Shown here: positions 1 to 10,786 of the stretch, in pieces | Layout: each line of letters starts with the position of its first letter | Numbering within the stretch: position 1 is the stretch's first letter | From: Rotaria socialis | Lineage: Eukaryota; Rotifera; Eurotatoria; Philodinida; Philodinidae | Direction of reading: 5' to 3' | NCBI GenBank assembly: GCA_905331475.1 | Contig: CAJNYU010001127.1 | Span: 62,001 to 126,000 of the forward strand | DNA length: 64,000 nt | Notes under the pieces: model-generated | The model's input: only the letters and a program-made list of their open reading frames with translations | What the model was told of the DNA's origin: nothing | Databases searched by the model: none | Translations under genes and position numbers: made by a program

Positions 1-225
1 GAAAACGGCTAAACAACCCATTGTGTTTTGAAACTAGTGAAAATAAGTACCACATCCTTCTAGTGTTGTTACGATATGAATAAAAGTTTTTATTTTATAT
101 ATCATATAGAAATCAGTTCAAGTTTGACCTTTATTGTTCAAAGTTTTAGGTTCTTATATTAAATTTAACTGTTGAATTGCATTGGTATCATCTGATATTC
201 TTATTTTTTTCTACGTAATATTAAA

Positions 226-286
226 TCCTGAAGATGCCCGATGAGTTCCTTAAGCAAGGAAGAAACGTCGTGTTTCGGCTTTTGAT
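226..286 (+). other. hammerhead-ribozyme-like motif, degenerate
   Basis: CGATGAG (239-245) is followed by a 6-bp perfect stem (TTCCTT/AAGGAA, 246-261, loop AAGC) and directly by GAAAC. This is the order of a hammerhead core: CUGANGA, stem II, GAAA. An intact CTGAAGA lies just upstream at 228-234. Against an active ribozyme, the second core base is C instead of U, the C expected before GAAA is missing, and stems I and III pair poorly. Hammerheads are known in Penelope-like retroelements, including those of rotifers, so this may be a retroelement relic. Chance similarity is not excluded. Confidence 0.25.
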
Positions 287-332
287 CTATCTAATATTGA
301 GTATATAACATACTCACACTGACTTCAGCTAA

Positions 333-850
333 CAATGGAGATGCTTGTACTGTCCGTGAGAAAAACGGGGTATTTTCGGACCAAATGAAAGCTCTCATAG
401 TCAAACTAACAAGGTTAAAATATATTAGCTGCTATTGGCTTGCCTAGACTGAGATTTTCGATTTTTCAGTGAATTTTCTCTACAGGACCGGCTTTCCCAG
501 CAATATCATATTTTCGAATTTGAACCTGAAACTATGTATGCATGAAGGTCTCAAGGAGACTAGCTTACAGAAAAAAAAATCAGAAGCTTTGGAAAAACTC
601 TCTTCGNTTTTTTTCTGTAAGCTAGTCTCCTTGAGACCTTCATGCATACATAGTTTCAGGTTCAAATTCGAAAATATGATATTGCTGGGAAAGCCGGTCC
701 TGTAGAGAAAATTCACTGAAAAATCGAACATCTCAGTCTAAGCACGCCAATAGCAGCTAATATTTTAACCTTGTTAGTTTGGCTATGAGAGCTTTCATTT
801 GGTTCGAACATACCCCGTTTTTCTCACGGACAGTGCAAGTACCTCCATTG
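333..850. mobile_element. long foldback (inverted-repeat) element
   Basis: Two arms of about 245 bp (333-579 and 608-850) are reverse complements around a spacer of about 28 bp that contains the only N (607). The inner ~110 bp of the arms (about 470-579 and 608-716) match with no difference I could see, while the outer ~130 bp show roughly ten substitutions and a 2-bp indel. The ends read ACAATGG on both sides. No target-site duplication is clear and no transposase is present. The ORFs seen here on both strands are mirror images of one another and are not genes. It is a foldback or MITE-like repeat. Confidence 0.75.
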
Positions 851-2072
851 TAAGATTGCTTCACTACTTGATGCTTATGCTACGCCGACTGAGATTATCG
901 ACATAGGTCTGTTCTTCACATCTATCTCACCTAGTGACACAAACTCACCTTCTAGTGTGTGGGAAGTCACAATCTAATTAAATGCTGTAGTATCGTGTGA
1001 GAAACTATGAATTATTTGAGACTACTGAATGCAATATAAATACTTAGTAGTATTAGCATTCTTTCTAGAAGTTTTGACATCAATAGATTTAGCAATGAGA
1101 AGCAATGCAATGGTTTATAAATGAATTCGAGTAAAAATACCTACAACAAAGTAGCATATATGATCTTATGGTAATCTTTTAACATCAATTACATAATGGT
1201 ACATTTAAATGATTGTGAATTCAATTGATTGAATAGAATAACAAAAGAATCAATACGATTGATTTTGTCAAACAAAATCAACAGAACTGGTTACCTATTC
1301 ATAGGAATATTGAATGAGTGCTACAACAATATGATTTCTGAAATTCAAGCCGATTCTAATGATTTATGTATATATTGAAAATTTGTGTTTTATTTAATAT
1401 TGTTCAAAACCAAAAATAAAACAATTTATCTGTTCTCCTTAGTTACACCCATCGAATTATTAGTATTTATTAACTGTTACATCGTATTGATTTCGTTTCT
1501 GAAGGAATATGTTTAACTCAAAATTTATTAGTGATATTAAAAATACAGCCATATATTCGAAATACCACAAAACAATTTCAAAGCAACGTAGCTCATCCAT
1601 GAGGAATGAATAGAATTAGACATAAAAATTCACTAATTTAGACTTTCTGAAACTAAAATTTTGTGCTGTATACATGTTAATAATGTTTTTCTTTGCAATG
1701 GAATAAAGAATATTGCAACGTTAACTATGCTACGAATTTTTCTTTCTATACAAACTCTGATTTTGATAAATCTTGATATTTTTCACAAAAAAAAGACAAT
1801 TTTTTGAACTATTAACTGTAACAGTTACTTTGTTGTTTAATCAAAAAAAGGATCTAACATTCATAATTCAACAAAATGACACGAAGCAAAAAAGGAAAAC
1901 TACAATATATAAACAAAGCACCAAGCGCGCGTTTGCGAAAGAGCGAGAGAATAATTCATAGCACAATTTATAATAAATAAATAAAAAAAAGAGAAACAGA
2001 AACATTTGACTGAGCCATAAAAATAGGAAAAAATTGATTATATGCCATTCTTCTGCTCAAAACGAATGTTAA
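851..2072. other. AT-rich intergenic DNA, nothing recognised
   Basis: No ORF with gene-like composition, no splice-supported exon and no structured repeat was seen. The 62-codon ORF at 1773-1961 is low-complexity Lys/Thr-rich and is not supported. Confidence 0.5.
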
Positions 2073-3321
2073 TTAATGTCTCAATCGAAGAAATGGATCT
2101 TTTGTTTTATTGAATAATGCTTTGTCGATTTGACTATCGAACATGAATCTATTACATCGTTCACGTTTGAAGAACTCATTACCATAATTCATATATTGAG
2201 CATAACGATGGCGTAGGATAGGATTTAATGATAGGAGACGAAGCGTATTAAAGAACATTTGACGTGAAGGATAAAGTTCAGAGATAAGTTTCAAATAGGG
2301 TCCATCTGAGTTTTGACGAAATGTACAAGCTAGATTATCCACGCTAATATTTGACTGAAAAATAAATATTATTCTAGAGAGCATAAACTTTCAAATACAA
2401 TAATATACTTTTGGCACTATTCTTCCTTGTTCATTCATGCATAACCATAGACCAGATACATGATTTTGAATTTGAACACGGCTATATGCACCCACTGATC
2501 GAAAACCGAAAATAGCTATAAAGAAATTTATTTAGAACCTTTCAAAACAAAAACTTCAATAAAAACAAGTCACTTACTTGAAGGATCTTGTCGATTTTGT
2601 ACAATAGTACGATAAGGTTTCGTCTTAGAAAATCGAAGATAGAGAGAACCAGGTAAAATATTACAATGAAACACAATCCGATAGTAACGTATCGTAGCTA
2701 ATTGAGAGCCGTCAGGTTGTCGATGCACAAAACTAACTAACGATGGTCGATAGTGATGATTGCCGTCAATTTTATATTGAATATAGGATGATAAATGCTC
2801 TTGTTCAACAGGTAGTATGGGTGCAGACAAGGAAAATAGTGGCTATATGAGAAAAGAAAATTTATAATCTTACACCACAAACTATTCAATTATTTTCCTA
2901 TCGATGTATTTCTCATTTCTTATTCAGATATTTTTTTTTATATTAATATTTTCAATTCTTGACTCGCGTTATTTTACATTTTCTTTTGCAATATATTATT
3001 TATTTTTATTCTTGTTCTCTCTGTCATCGTTACTTTTTGGCAATTATTCACAGCCATCATTATCAAGATGAAATAGCCATTACATATGTACGTATAAGCA
3101 TGATGTAACTCTTTTTATTTTCATTTAATTTCATAAATGAAACTATTAGTTGAAAACAATCGAATCAATGATGAACTTTTATTTTTACTAATAAATTCTA
3201 CCAGTGAACTGAACAATTGAGAAAGATTGCGAGTAAAATTACATCGCTGATGTAATCTATCTCGTATCAAATACTTAGTGCCACTGATATAATAATATAG
3301 ATTGTTTACGATCTTTATCAT
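2073..3321 (-). CDS. divergent fibroblast growth factor (FGF8/17/18-like)
   Basis: Secreted signalling ligand that would act through FGF receptors. Four exons read in phase: 3202-3321, 2578-2842, 2409-2515 and 2073-2354, giving 257 aa. The last three carry the beta-trefoil core. At 145-164 comes GLWLCMNEQGRIVPK, matching the FGF8-family stretch around GLYICMNKKG. Next is a cysteine at 174 in ACTFRQ, where FGFs have the DCxFxE signature, then a Tyr-containing strand. The basic C-terminal stretch (RHR...EFFKRE) resembles the FGF8 tail. The signature acidic residues are changed (A for D/E before Cys, Q for E), so it is divergent. The first exon is the weakest part. A better signal peptide (MTFMKAVIFFLFFTWLM, from 3384) lies just upstream in another frame and could not be joined in phase. 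Domain identity is by eye. Confidence 0.65.
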
Positions 3322-4268
3322 CGGTTTCTGTCATCATTAACCATGTAAAGAACAAGAAGAATATGACTGCTTTCATGAAAGTCATTTTTTACTATGTCTT
3401 AAAACAACAACATTAATAACATCATCTTGTTGCCGGTATTCAAAACATTTTCTGTTACTTATGAATGCCTCATATTAAGAGAACAGCTAATGCATACAAA
3501 CACGCGCACATTCTTGACATAGTATTCTTAGTCGTCAAATCACACCTGTGTTGTCATCGTTGTTGCTGATGCTGATGCTATTTCTATGCATACAAAAGGC
3601 AATTAAATGCAAACAAACGTTGTCGACAAACGAAGTATAGTTGATAATCCCTCATTGTCAGTATGTTTGTGTAGTACAAGAACAAGAAAAAACAACAAAA
3701 ATATCGACTCACATGGAACAAAAACGAGCTATCTATCAAAAGATTGAACATTGTTATCATATAATTATAGTCATCATGAAGTAGATAGAATATGCATATA
3801 TTTACACAGACGTACTCAATTGTTTGTAACGAATAAGAATGAAAATAAAGATATCTCTCTATCATCATCATTGTCATTACTACTATTAAGTCTCGATACA
3901 GTCTGACGTACTAGATCATCATAGATGTGATACATAAAAAAATTAAACATTCTCTGCGGATCTTTATTTTAATTAAGTATTCAAGTAGAATGTGAATAAT
4001 CTGTTTCTTTTTTTTGCTGTTGAGTTGTTATGCTTCTTTATGCATTACTTCTATGAAGAAGAAAAAAGCACTAACTGAAGTATGTATGTCTATCTGCCGA
4101 TTGTATTCACTGATGATGATAATTTTCTCCTAGTTTTAATTCAAATATTTGTGTTCTACTACTCAAATATCATAATATACTCTAACATGAATATTTGGAA
4201 GAAAAATCTATTAAATATAATATCAGAAAAGGCAGAAAAAAGGAAGTAAATGATTATATTTTTCTGTT
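3322..4268. other. intergenic DNA upstream of the FGF-like gene
   Basis: It contains the out-of-frame signal-peptide-like reading near 3310-3384 (reverse strand) and otherwise AT-rich sequence. The 97-codon ORF at 3584-3877 (reverse) is Tyr/Phe/Leu-rich with no splice or homology support and was not called. Confidence 0.4.
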
Positions 4269-4676
4269 ATGATCATGCTTATGAAACTTAAAGCGATTAA
4301 AATCTATTCATCAATAATTCGTACTGATCTTCATTCAATACGATTAGCATATGAGTTTTATCGTTTTGCAAAACGTAATTCTTTCAAACAACCAGAAATT
4401 CACAGATATAAACTCGAAGTTATACATCATGGTTATATAAAAATTGTTGAAGATCGTACTCTGATATGTTATCATATGTATGATATCTCATTAGAAATGA
4501 ATGGTAGTCTTCAAATTAGATCGAGTTCATGTGCAGTGAGCCGAAGAAAAACAGAAGAAAATTGGAAAGACTCTTATAAATCAACAACACAACAAACTGA
4601 TAAAGAAATCAAAGCGATATCTTGCCATCTTAAAAGTTCTTTCTTACCACAGTGGAAAGACTGGCAGCTAGTATGA
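4269..4676 (+). CDS. orphan ORF, unknown function
   Basis: Uninterrupted 135-codon ORF starting at the first of three closely spaced ATGs. I do not recognise the protein. Composition is mixed and gene-like (charged, with LHSIRLAYEFYRFAKRN and LEVIHHGYIKIVEDRT segments) and not low-complexity as in most shadow ORFs here. No signal peptide, membrane segment or known motif is visible. The C-terminal half is rich in Ser, Lys and Thr. It lies between the FGF-like gene and VPS13, on the opposite strand from both. It could be an intronless lineage-specific gene, an exon of an unrecognised spliced gene, or chance. Confidence 0.25.
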   Translation: MIMLMKLKAIKIYSSIIRTDLHSIRLAYEFYRFAKRNSFKQPEIHRYKLEVIHHGYIKIVEDRTLICYHMYDISLEMNGSLQIRSSSCAVSRRKTEENWKDSYKSTTQQTDKEIKAISCHLKSSFLPQWKDWQLV

Positions 4677-5390
4677 ACAGAAGAATCAGTCTTCTTGCCA
4701 TCCATTCGTCAAAGGGATTTGAAATAACATTATTATAACTGTAATAGTGATAATTGATCAGCCGATACTGGAATAGGAGACAACCAAACAAGAAAATAAA
4801 ACATGTTTGGCGTAAATACACCTACACACAATCCCAGGGCCACAATAGTATATAATCGAGGCTAAAATAGATGCGAATCTTTGATCAGAAAATGTGTCAT
4901 AACGAACATGAAATAAGAGAGAAGAAGATTTACGTGTGTCTTTTGCTATTTATAAAAAAAAGTCGTATAGAATAAAAGAGAGAATCAAACAAGAAAATTA
5001 CATACACTCTCTCTTCTCTCGTCATCGTTCTCCTTTCGTGCGTACATACATACGCGCTTGTTCTTTCTTTTTTTCTCTTTTCTTTAGTATTTCATCTAGT
5101 ACATTAGTGATGGATGAAGAAGACAAAGAGAGAAAAGAGACGAGTAGTAAGGCGGCGAAATGATGTACTGTCTCTTTTGTTCAATTGATTTTCGTTGGTA
5201 ATATTCGATGAGAAATATCAATTGAAAAGTGTGAACAAACGACGAGATATCAAGTGTGAAATCAATCGTCATCATAACATATTTTGATTTTGAACGAATG
5301 ACCTACTCACATACACATACAGTTTCTCTTGTATATTTGACGAGTGCGAAAACATCTCATCTAGAAAACAAATGACAACAGTAGTAGTGG

Positions 5391-5416
5391 TGATGATGAT
5401 GATGATGATGATGATG
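5391..5416. repeat. (GAT)n microsatellite
   Basis: About nine GAT units in tandem, in intergenic DNA. Confidence 0.9.
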
Positions 5417-6532
5417 AAAATTTTGAAAAAGACACTCAGTCAATCATGATGACATAACCAATATATCGACCAGACAAGTATAGTCCTCTTCTGTTATCAT
5501 GTTTCGATCGTTGTCTTTAATATTATATCTACATATTTGTTTGCTCTGTCTATATGCATCTCAAGTTTAATAATTATAGGCAATACAAATAAGGAGTTCT
5601 TCAATCTTGAACTTGGCCATCAGGCATAGCACTTTTTACACTCCTGTGCATTGTGCTTGATCATTCATAAGATAGCAAAAGGTACGTATATGCTATCAAC
5701 TAATTGAATACAAGACTGGAGTTCTATTTCATTTTTCTTTTTGATCACTTTATCATAAATGTATAAATATTTCATCGTTCGGTTACCAAATCAATAAAAG
5801 CACGTATAAAAATTGAAAACTATGCGAAGAGAAACTGATTCATTTATTTATGATCATATAAAAATGCACGCCTATCATAATTTTAAGAGAATTGTAGGCG
5901 TCGAATGAGAAATTGATGAGGCGTATTATAAAGATATTTTTTTATTCAACAACAACAACAACAACCATAAGAACTACATGGACATGTGTATTAAATTTAT
6001 ACAGAAAAGTCACAGGACTCTGTGACCTTATAGAAATATGGTACAGCAAAGTAATAGAAGAGAGAAAAACACCTGAGTATTTCATTACTATTATCATGGT
6101 GCAATTATTATTAATTTTACGAGCGAACAATATTCAAACGCAATAATATTTACAACAACCAGGTAAATAGAAAGAAAATTAAAGAAATACATTTTATTTA
6201 AAATAAATAATATAGATGCGAAAAAATAAACATTATTAATTGTGTTTCTACCTTAAATATTGATGAAACATATTTCAGAACACCAGAGTTCGATTAGAAA
6301 ATACTTTGATAAACATTTTAAATTTACATGATTGACTATTGCTTCTCAAATTTGTTTTCATCATAGAAGCCCGAAATATATATGGCATCGAAGTCAGTAA
6401 ATGTTGCAAGAAAAAAGATCAACAAGTGCGCTGTTTGATGCTTAGCTTTTATGTTGTTCATTCATAAATTTCATGTGTAGCTATATGCATTCGCTTATAT
6501 TGGTACTTTCAACTACCGATGAAAAGAATAAC

Positions 6533-6535
6533 GAA

Positions 6536-6575
<40 letters not shown>

Positions 6576-6576
6576 T
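6533..6576. repeat. (GA)n microsatellite
   Basis: Interrupted GA dinucleotide tract of about 44 bp, in intergenic DNA. Confidence 0.9.
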
Positions 6577-7883
6577 TCGTAGAAGTTCAATCAAGTAGGT
6601 TCAATTTTGTATGTCAATTTTTTTCTGTTGATTCTTATTGACAAAAAGAAGACGATTACAAGACAACATCGATGAGAACATTGATCATCGCCACATAATT
6701 AAAGACTGGTAACTCGTAGATATAAAGCAATATGAAAAACTTGAATACTGTATTTTTTATTTAATTCGTACGCTATTACATAATCTGACAGGGAAAACAA
6801 TTAAATTCGATTGTCAAACAATTTTTCTGTACATATTAATAGTGTATTAGCAAAAAAGATGAAAATATACTTTTTGCTTCTTCCTTGTGCCTCATCAATA
6901 AATATATCAATATTACTTAGAACCATGTTTTTGTTTTTTTTTAACTTGAAAGAAATAGAAAATTAATTTCTTGCAACATAAAAATTCTTTATTCAATATC
7001 AAGCTTAATAAACAACTATTAATATATATACAACAAATGAATTGTTCCAATTGTATAATTATTATGTGAAACATAAAGGAGGATAATCTAATATAATAAG
7101 ATACTTGACGCCAAGATCGATTCGTTTTACATTTTTATTCAAGTACCATTGATTATTCAATTGATGAAAAGATTGTGCTATTGATTAAAATAAAAATAAT
7201 TCGGATCTGATTTCATATCGATTGATTTATTCATTGCACAGTCATCGACAAAATTGTGAATTGAACGATAAGAAGAAAAGTAATTGAATGAACCTTGTGA
7301 AATACAATCCCGTTAATATAATCAGTATTTTATCAAGGTTTTCTTTAAAATCATATCAAACATATAAAATACAACACAGAAAAAAGAGGAACCTAGCTGA
7401 CTATGATTTATAGGAGAATTGTCCTTGCGCTTGTCTTTATCACCAAAAGCACAATTAAAACTTGTCATTTTTATGAATCAAACAATGTCGATAAACTTTT
7501 ATCAAGATGAGAAAGATTTTTTTGTTCGTTATTCATACACATAAAAAGTTCGTATTTATTTCAAAATAAACCACCCAAAATAAATGGGCACAAACATTAA
7601 TATATATATATATGTTTAAAAACAAAAGAAGATACTTTTTTATATGACATAGATGTATGTGTTTATATTATGGTAAAAATAAAATAGAGCACAAAAATAG
7701 AATTTAAGCATATAAAATGAAAGAACAGGTGTTTATGTTACCGATTAGTTTCTTAAAAGATAATTTGAAAATATATTGCTCAATAATAGACAATAATTGA
7801 TTAATATCTTAATTTTAAACGCAACAATAGGCAAAAAAATAAAATAAAACAGATACTGGATTAAATAGAGAAAAATACAAGAG

Positions 7884-7919
7884 ATTCTTCTTCTTTTTCT
7901 TCTTCTTCTTCTTCTTCTC
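7884..7919. repeat. (TTC)n microsatellite next to the VPS13 stop codon
   Basis: TTC/TTCTTT tract just downstream of the VPS13 stop (stop at 7922-7924 on the reverse strand). In the transcript it would be a GAA-rich purine tract at the start of the 3' UTR. Confidence 0.85.
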
Positions 7920-7921
7920 CT

Positions 7922-10786
7922 TCAAAGACCAACTGAATGCATCTCATAGATTATTTTTTCAACAATATACTAAAAGAAATGTAAAGCTTTAGACAACAAA
8001 AAGAAAACAATTTTACTCGAGCTTCTGGTGTATTTCGATATTTCACCATTTTCCCATAAGAGACAGCTGATCTAATTTTCCCCGCTTTCTTTGGTTCCTT
8101 CAAAAGAAAAAGCAAATCAAATATACACGTCCTTGTTTTGCTTCATTTAAATACTTTTGTCAATATTTGTATTTGACCTAAATTTGGTTTTATAACTGGT
8201 TCTTCTTTTAACTCTTCATATTCCATTTCCCAATCAACTTCAAATACACCAAGAAATGAAATTTCCGTAACAAATAATAAACGTCTACAAGAAAACGATT
8301 GATTCTAATAAAACTTATAAATCAATTTTTACTTCGATGTTGCCAGTAACCAAGCAAGTGGAGTTTCTGAACAAGTTATATGTGCCACATAGATATCCGA
8401 TTTTGTATATTTTCCTTCGTGTAATCTCTACAATAAATATAAATGAAAGGATAAGAATTTTTCAAATAACGATAAATTTATTTACATTCAAAATGAAAAA
8501 TCCCATAGCCTCATGAGCAATGTAAACTCGAACAAGACCATCACGACCAATTTGACGTGGATAACGAACACAACGTAATACTTTTTCATGTTGTGCCTTT
8601 CTAAATTATTCAATTGTAACAAATTAAATTGTACAACTTTCTTATCATTTACCGTTTAATTATATCCAATGAAGTACTTGCAAAATCAACAACGCCACCT
8701 GTTGGTCTCGCCACAAGACCAATAAACCCTTTTCCTAAACCTTTAGCAAAGCCAAAAGCACCATTGTCTTTCGCACCCGATACAGGTTTAGTTACAACTC
8801 CTTTAGCACCATCGACGAAACCCTTTAGAGTAGAAAAATGAAAATATAGTTATAAATCTAATAAAATATTTTCAATCATACCATAACAACATTTTTCCCT
8901 CCAGCAGCAATATCAGTCGCTGCTCTCCTTGCTGGTTCTTTTCGTCTTATACGTGACGCTTTATAATCTTCATCAAGTGTTAATGTAGCTAAACTTTTTC
9001 CAAAGACACCAGTTATTTTCGAAAAAGCACCAGCAGTACCACCCACAGTTGAACCAAATAATGTTCGAACACCAGTTGCTACACCTTCAGCAAACTCTAG
9101 TGGACCTTCGATTGCACCCTTGAAAAAACAAAACAAAACAAAAATACATAAAGAAATATGAGTTTATATAATTATTTTTACTTTATATGGCTCATAAAAA
9201 AGTGATTCAACACCTTCAGCAATACCACGAATAACACCAAAAGGATTTCCAAGTACATCAAGGCCAAGTACAAGTACATGTACTTGTTTCATAAATTGAT
9301 TTTGATAGTGAGATGAAACTTCATTTGCTAGTTTTGTTATTGTATATCGACCATGTGCTTGTTCATAATAACCCAACCTGTGAAAAATTAGGAAACTCTC
9401 TATATAAATCTTTAAATAATTAAAATCTTAAGCAATTTTTTTTGTACAATTTCTTTTCATGATTCTTACCGTAAGATAACATCTTCTACTTCGGCAACAT
9501 TTAATGTTCGTAATAAAAAGCCAACTAATGGATAGTTAGCTAATAATTCTTTACTTGGTTTTGTTCCTTGCATGGAAAAACTAATAGAAATCTAAATAAA
9601 CCATTTTTATGTAAACACGAAAAACAAACGCCAAAATTGTCATTCTTCATACTTTAATAGGTGATAGATGAATATTATCAAAAAACATTTCTATTTCACC
9701 AGATGGACTATCTATTTGTGCTTTAATAAGAGCACTCAGTGGTTTTTGTATTTGTTTCAAGTCGGTATCCATATGGAGTGTTGGCGCTGCTGTAATCTAT
9801 GGTAAATAAAATGTGAAACAACGAAAGAAGAAAATAAACATAGGTCAAACCTCATCGGATTTGAGAAATGCTAAAATTGAAATAATTAAATCCTGATCAA
9901 TTTTAACAGCAAATTCTTGAACAAGTAATTTAAAATATTTAAAATGCATTACATTTGATCGATTTGTTTTTGATTCATAAACACTTAATTCAATGAATGC
10001 TTTGCCAGGCAGAGCAATACCATCTATTTTTACTGCGATTGGATAAATAACAACAGGAAATAGTGTATAATCAAGTTGATTATCAATTTGTATACGATTA
10101 ATACGTAAATGTACTGCAGCACTCGTTGCCGACCATGCATATTCAATCCAAAGACCATCTAATGTTTGTCGTTTAGCGAATACTTGTTGTCGTTTTAAGT
10201 TCGTTAACGCAGCCGTATTCTTATCAAATAATATTTCCTTTTTAAATATAAATAAATAAATAAATAAATAAATAATCTTGTTAGACAGAAAAAAAACGAA
10301 ATCAATTAATTATACTTGAAAATCTTTCATATAATAGCTCTTTTTAGAAAGATTTTTATCATCTGGATTAGTTTCACATGCTTCAACGTGAGTTTTATAA
10401 AGTTTTTCTAAGCTTGCATTAATATCATTTGGTAATGGTCGAACACGAGCTCGTTTTATTTCTGTCCAAATAACTTTTGATTTATTTATACTTATGTAAA
10501 GAATTTCTTCTCCAGTCATATCATTAACAATAGATACACCAATATCATGCATACCAATTTGCAGGCGTTGATACATTGATTCAACCAATGCTGATATCTA
10601 AATTTATTAGAAATTGTTTTTTCTTTCTCTACATTTAGAAAGAAAAGCATATTAATTATTTACTCCCGAAGCTGCTTCGATGATTTTTGCATTATCAGAA
10701 ATGAGTAAAACAGTTTGAACACCATCCATAAATATCGCATAGTTGATAATATGATCACCATCTTTTTTGATTAATCCACATTGAGG
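7922..10786 (-). other. VPS13 C-terminal ATG2-like and PH-like region
   Basis: The exon at 9182-9377 encodes [20 protein letters not shown] and FYEPYK, the most conserved VPS13 C-terminal motif, shared with ATG2. Glycine-rich amphipathic segments follow in 8882-9118 and 8653-8822 ([20 protein letters not shown]). The exons at 8486 and below ([40 protein letters not shown]) form the terminal PH-like domain. In known VPS13 proteins these parts bind lipid droplets, mitochondria or scramblases. Confidence 0.85.

Larger units (their letters stand above)
4677..7921. other. AT-rich intergenic DNA with microsatellites
   Basis: Between the orphan ORF and the VPS13 stop codon I see only simple repeats (listed separately) and short unsupported ORFs (4936-5163, 5913-6146). 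The last few hundred bases should be the VPS13 3' UTR; TTTATT at 7555-7560 (AATAAA on the reverse strand) is one possible poly(A) signal. Confidence 0.4.

Noticed and set aside
469..731. Two overlapping ORFs on opposite strands (78 and 83 codons)
   Set aside because: They are mirror copies produced by the foldback arms and run through the N at the hairpin centre.
3584..3877. 97-codon reverse-strand ORF
   Set aside because: Low-complexity Tyr/Phe/Leu/Cys content, no splice or domain support.
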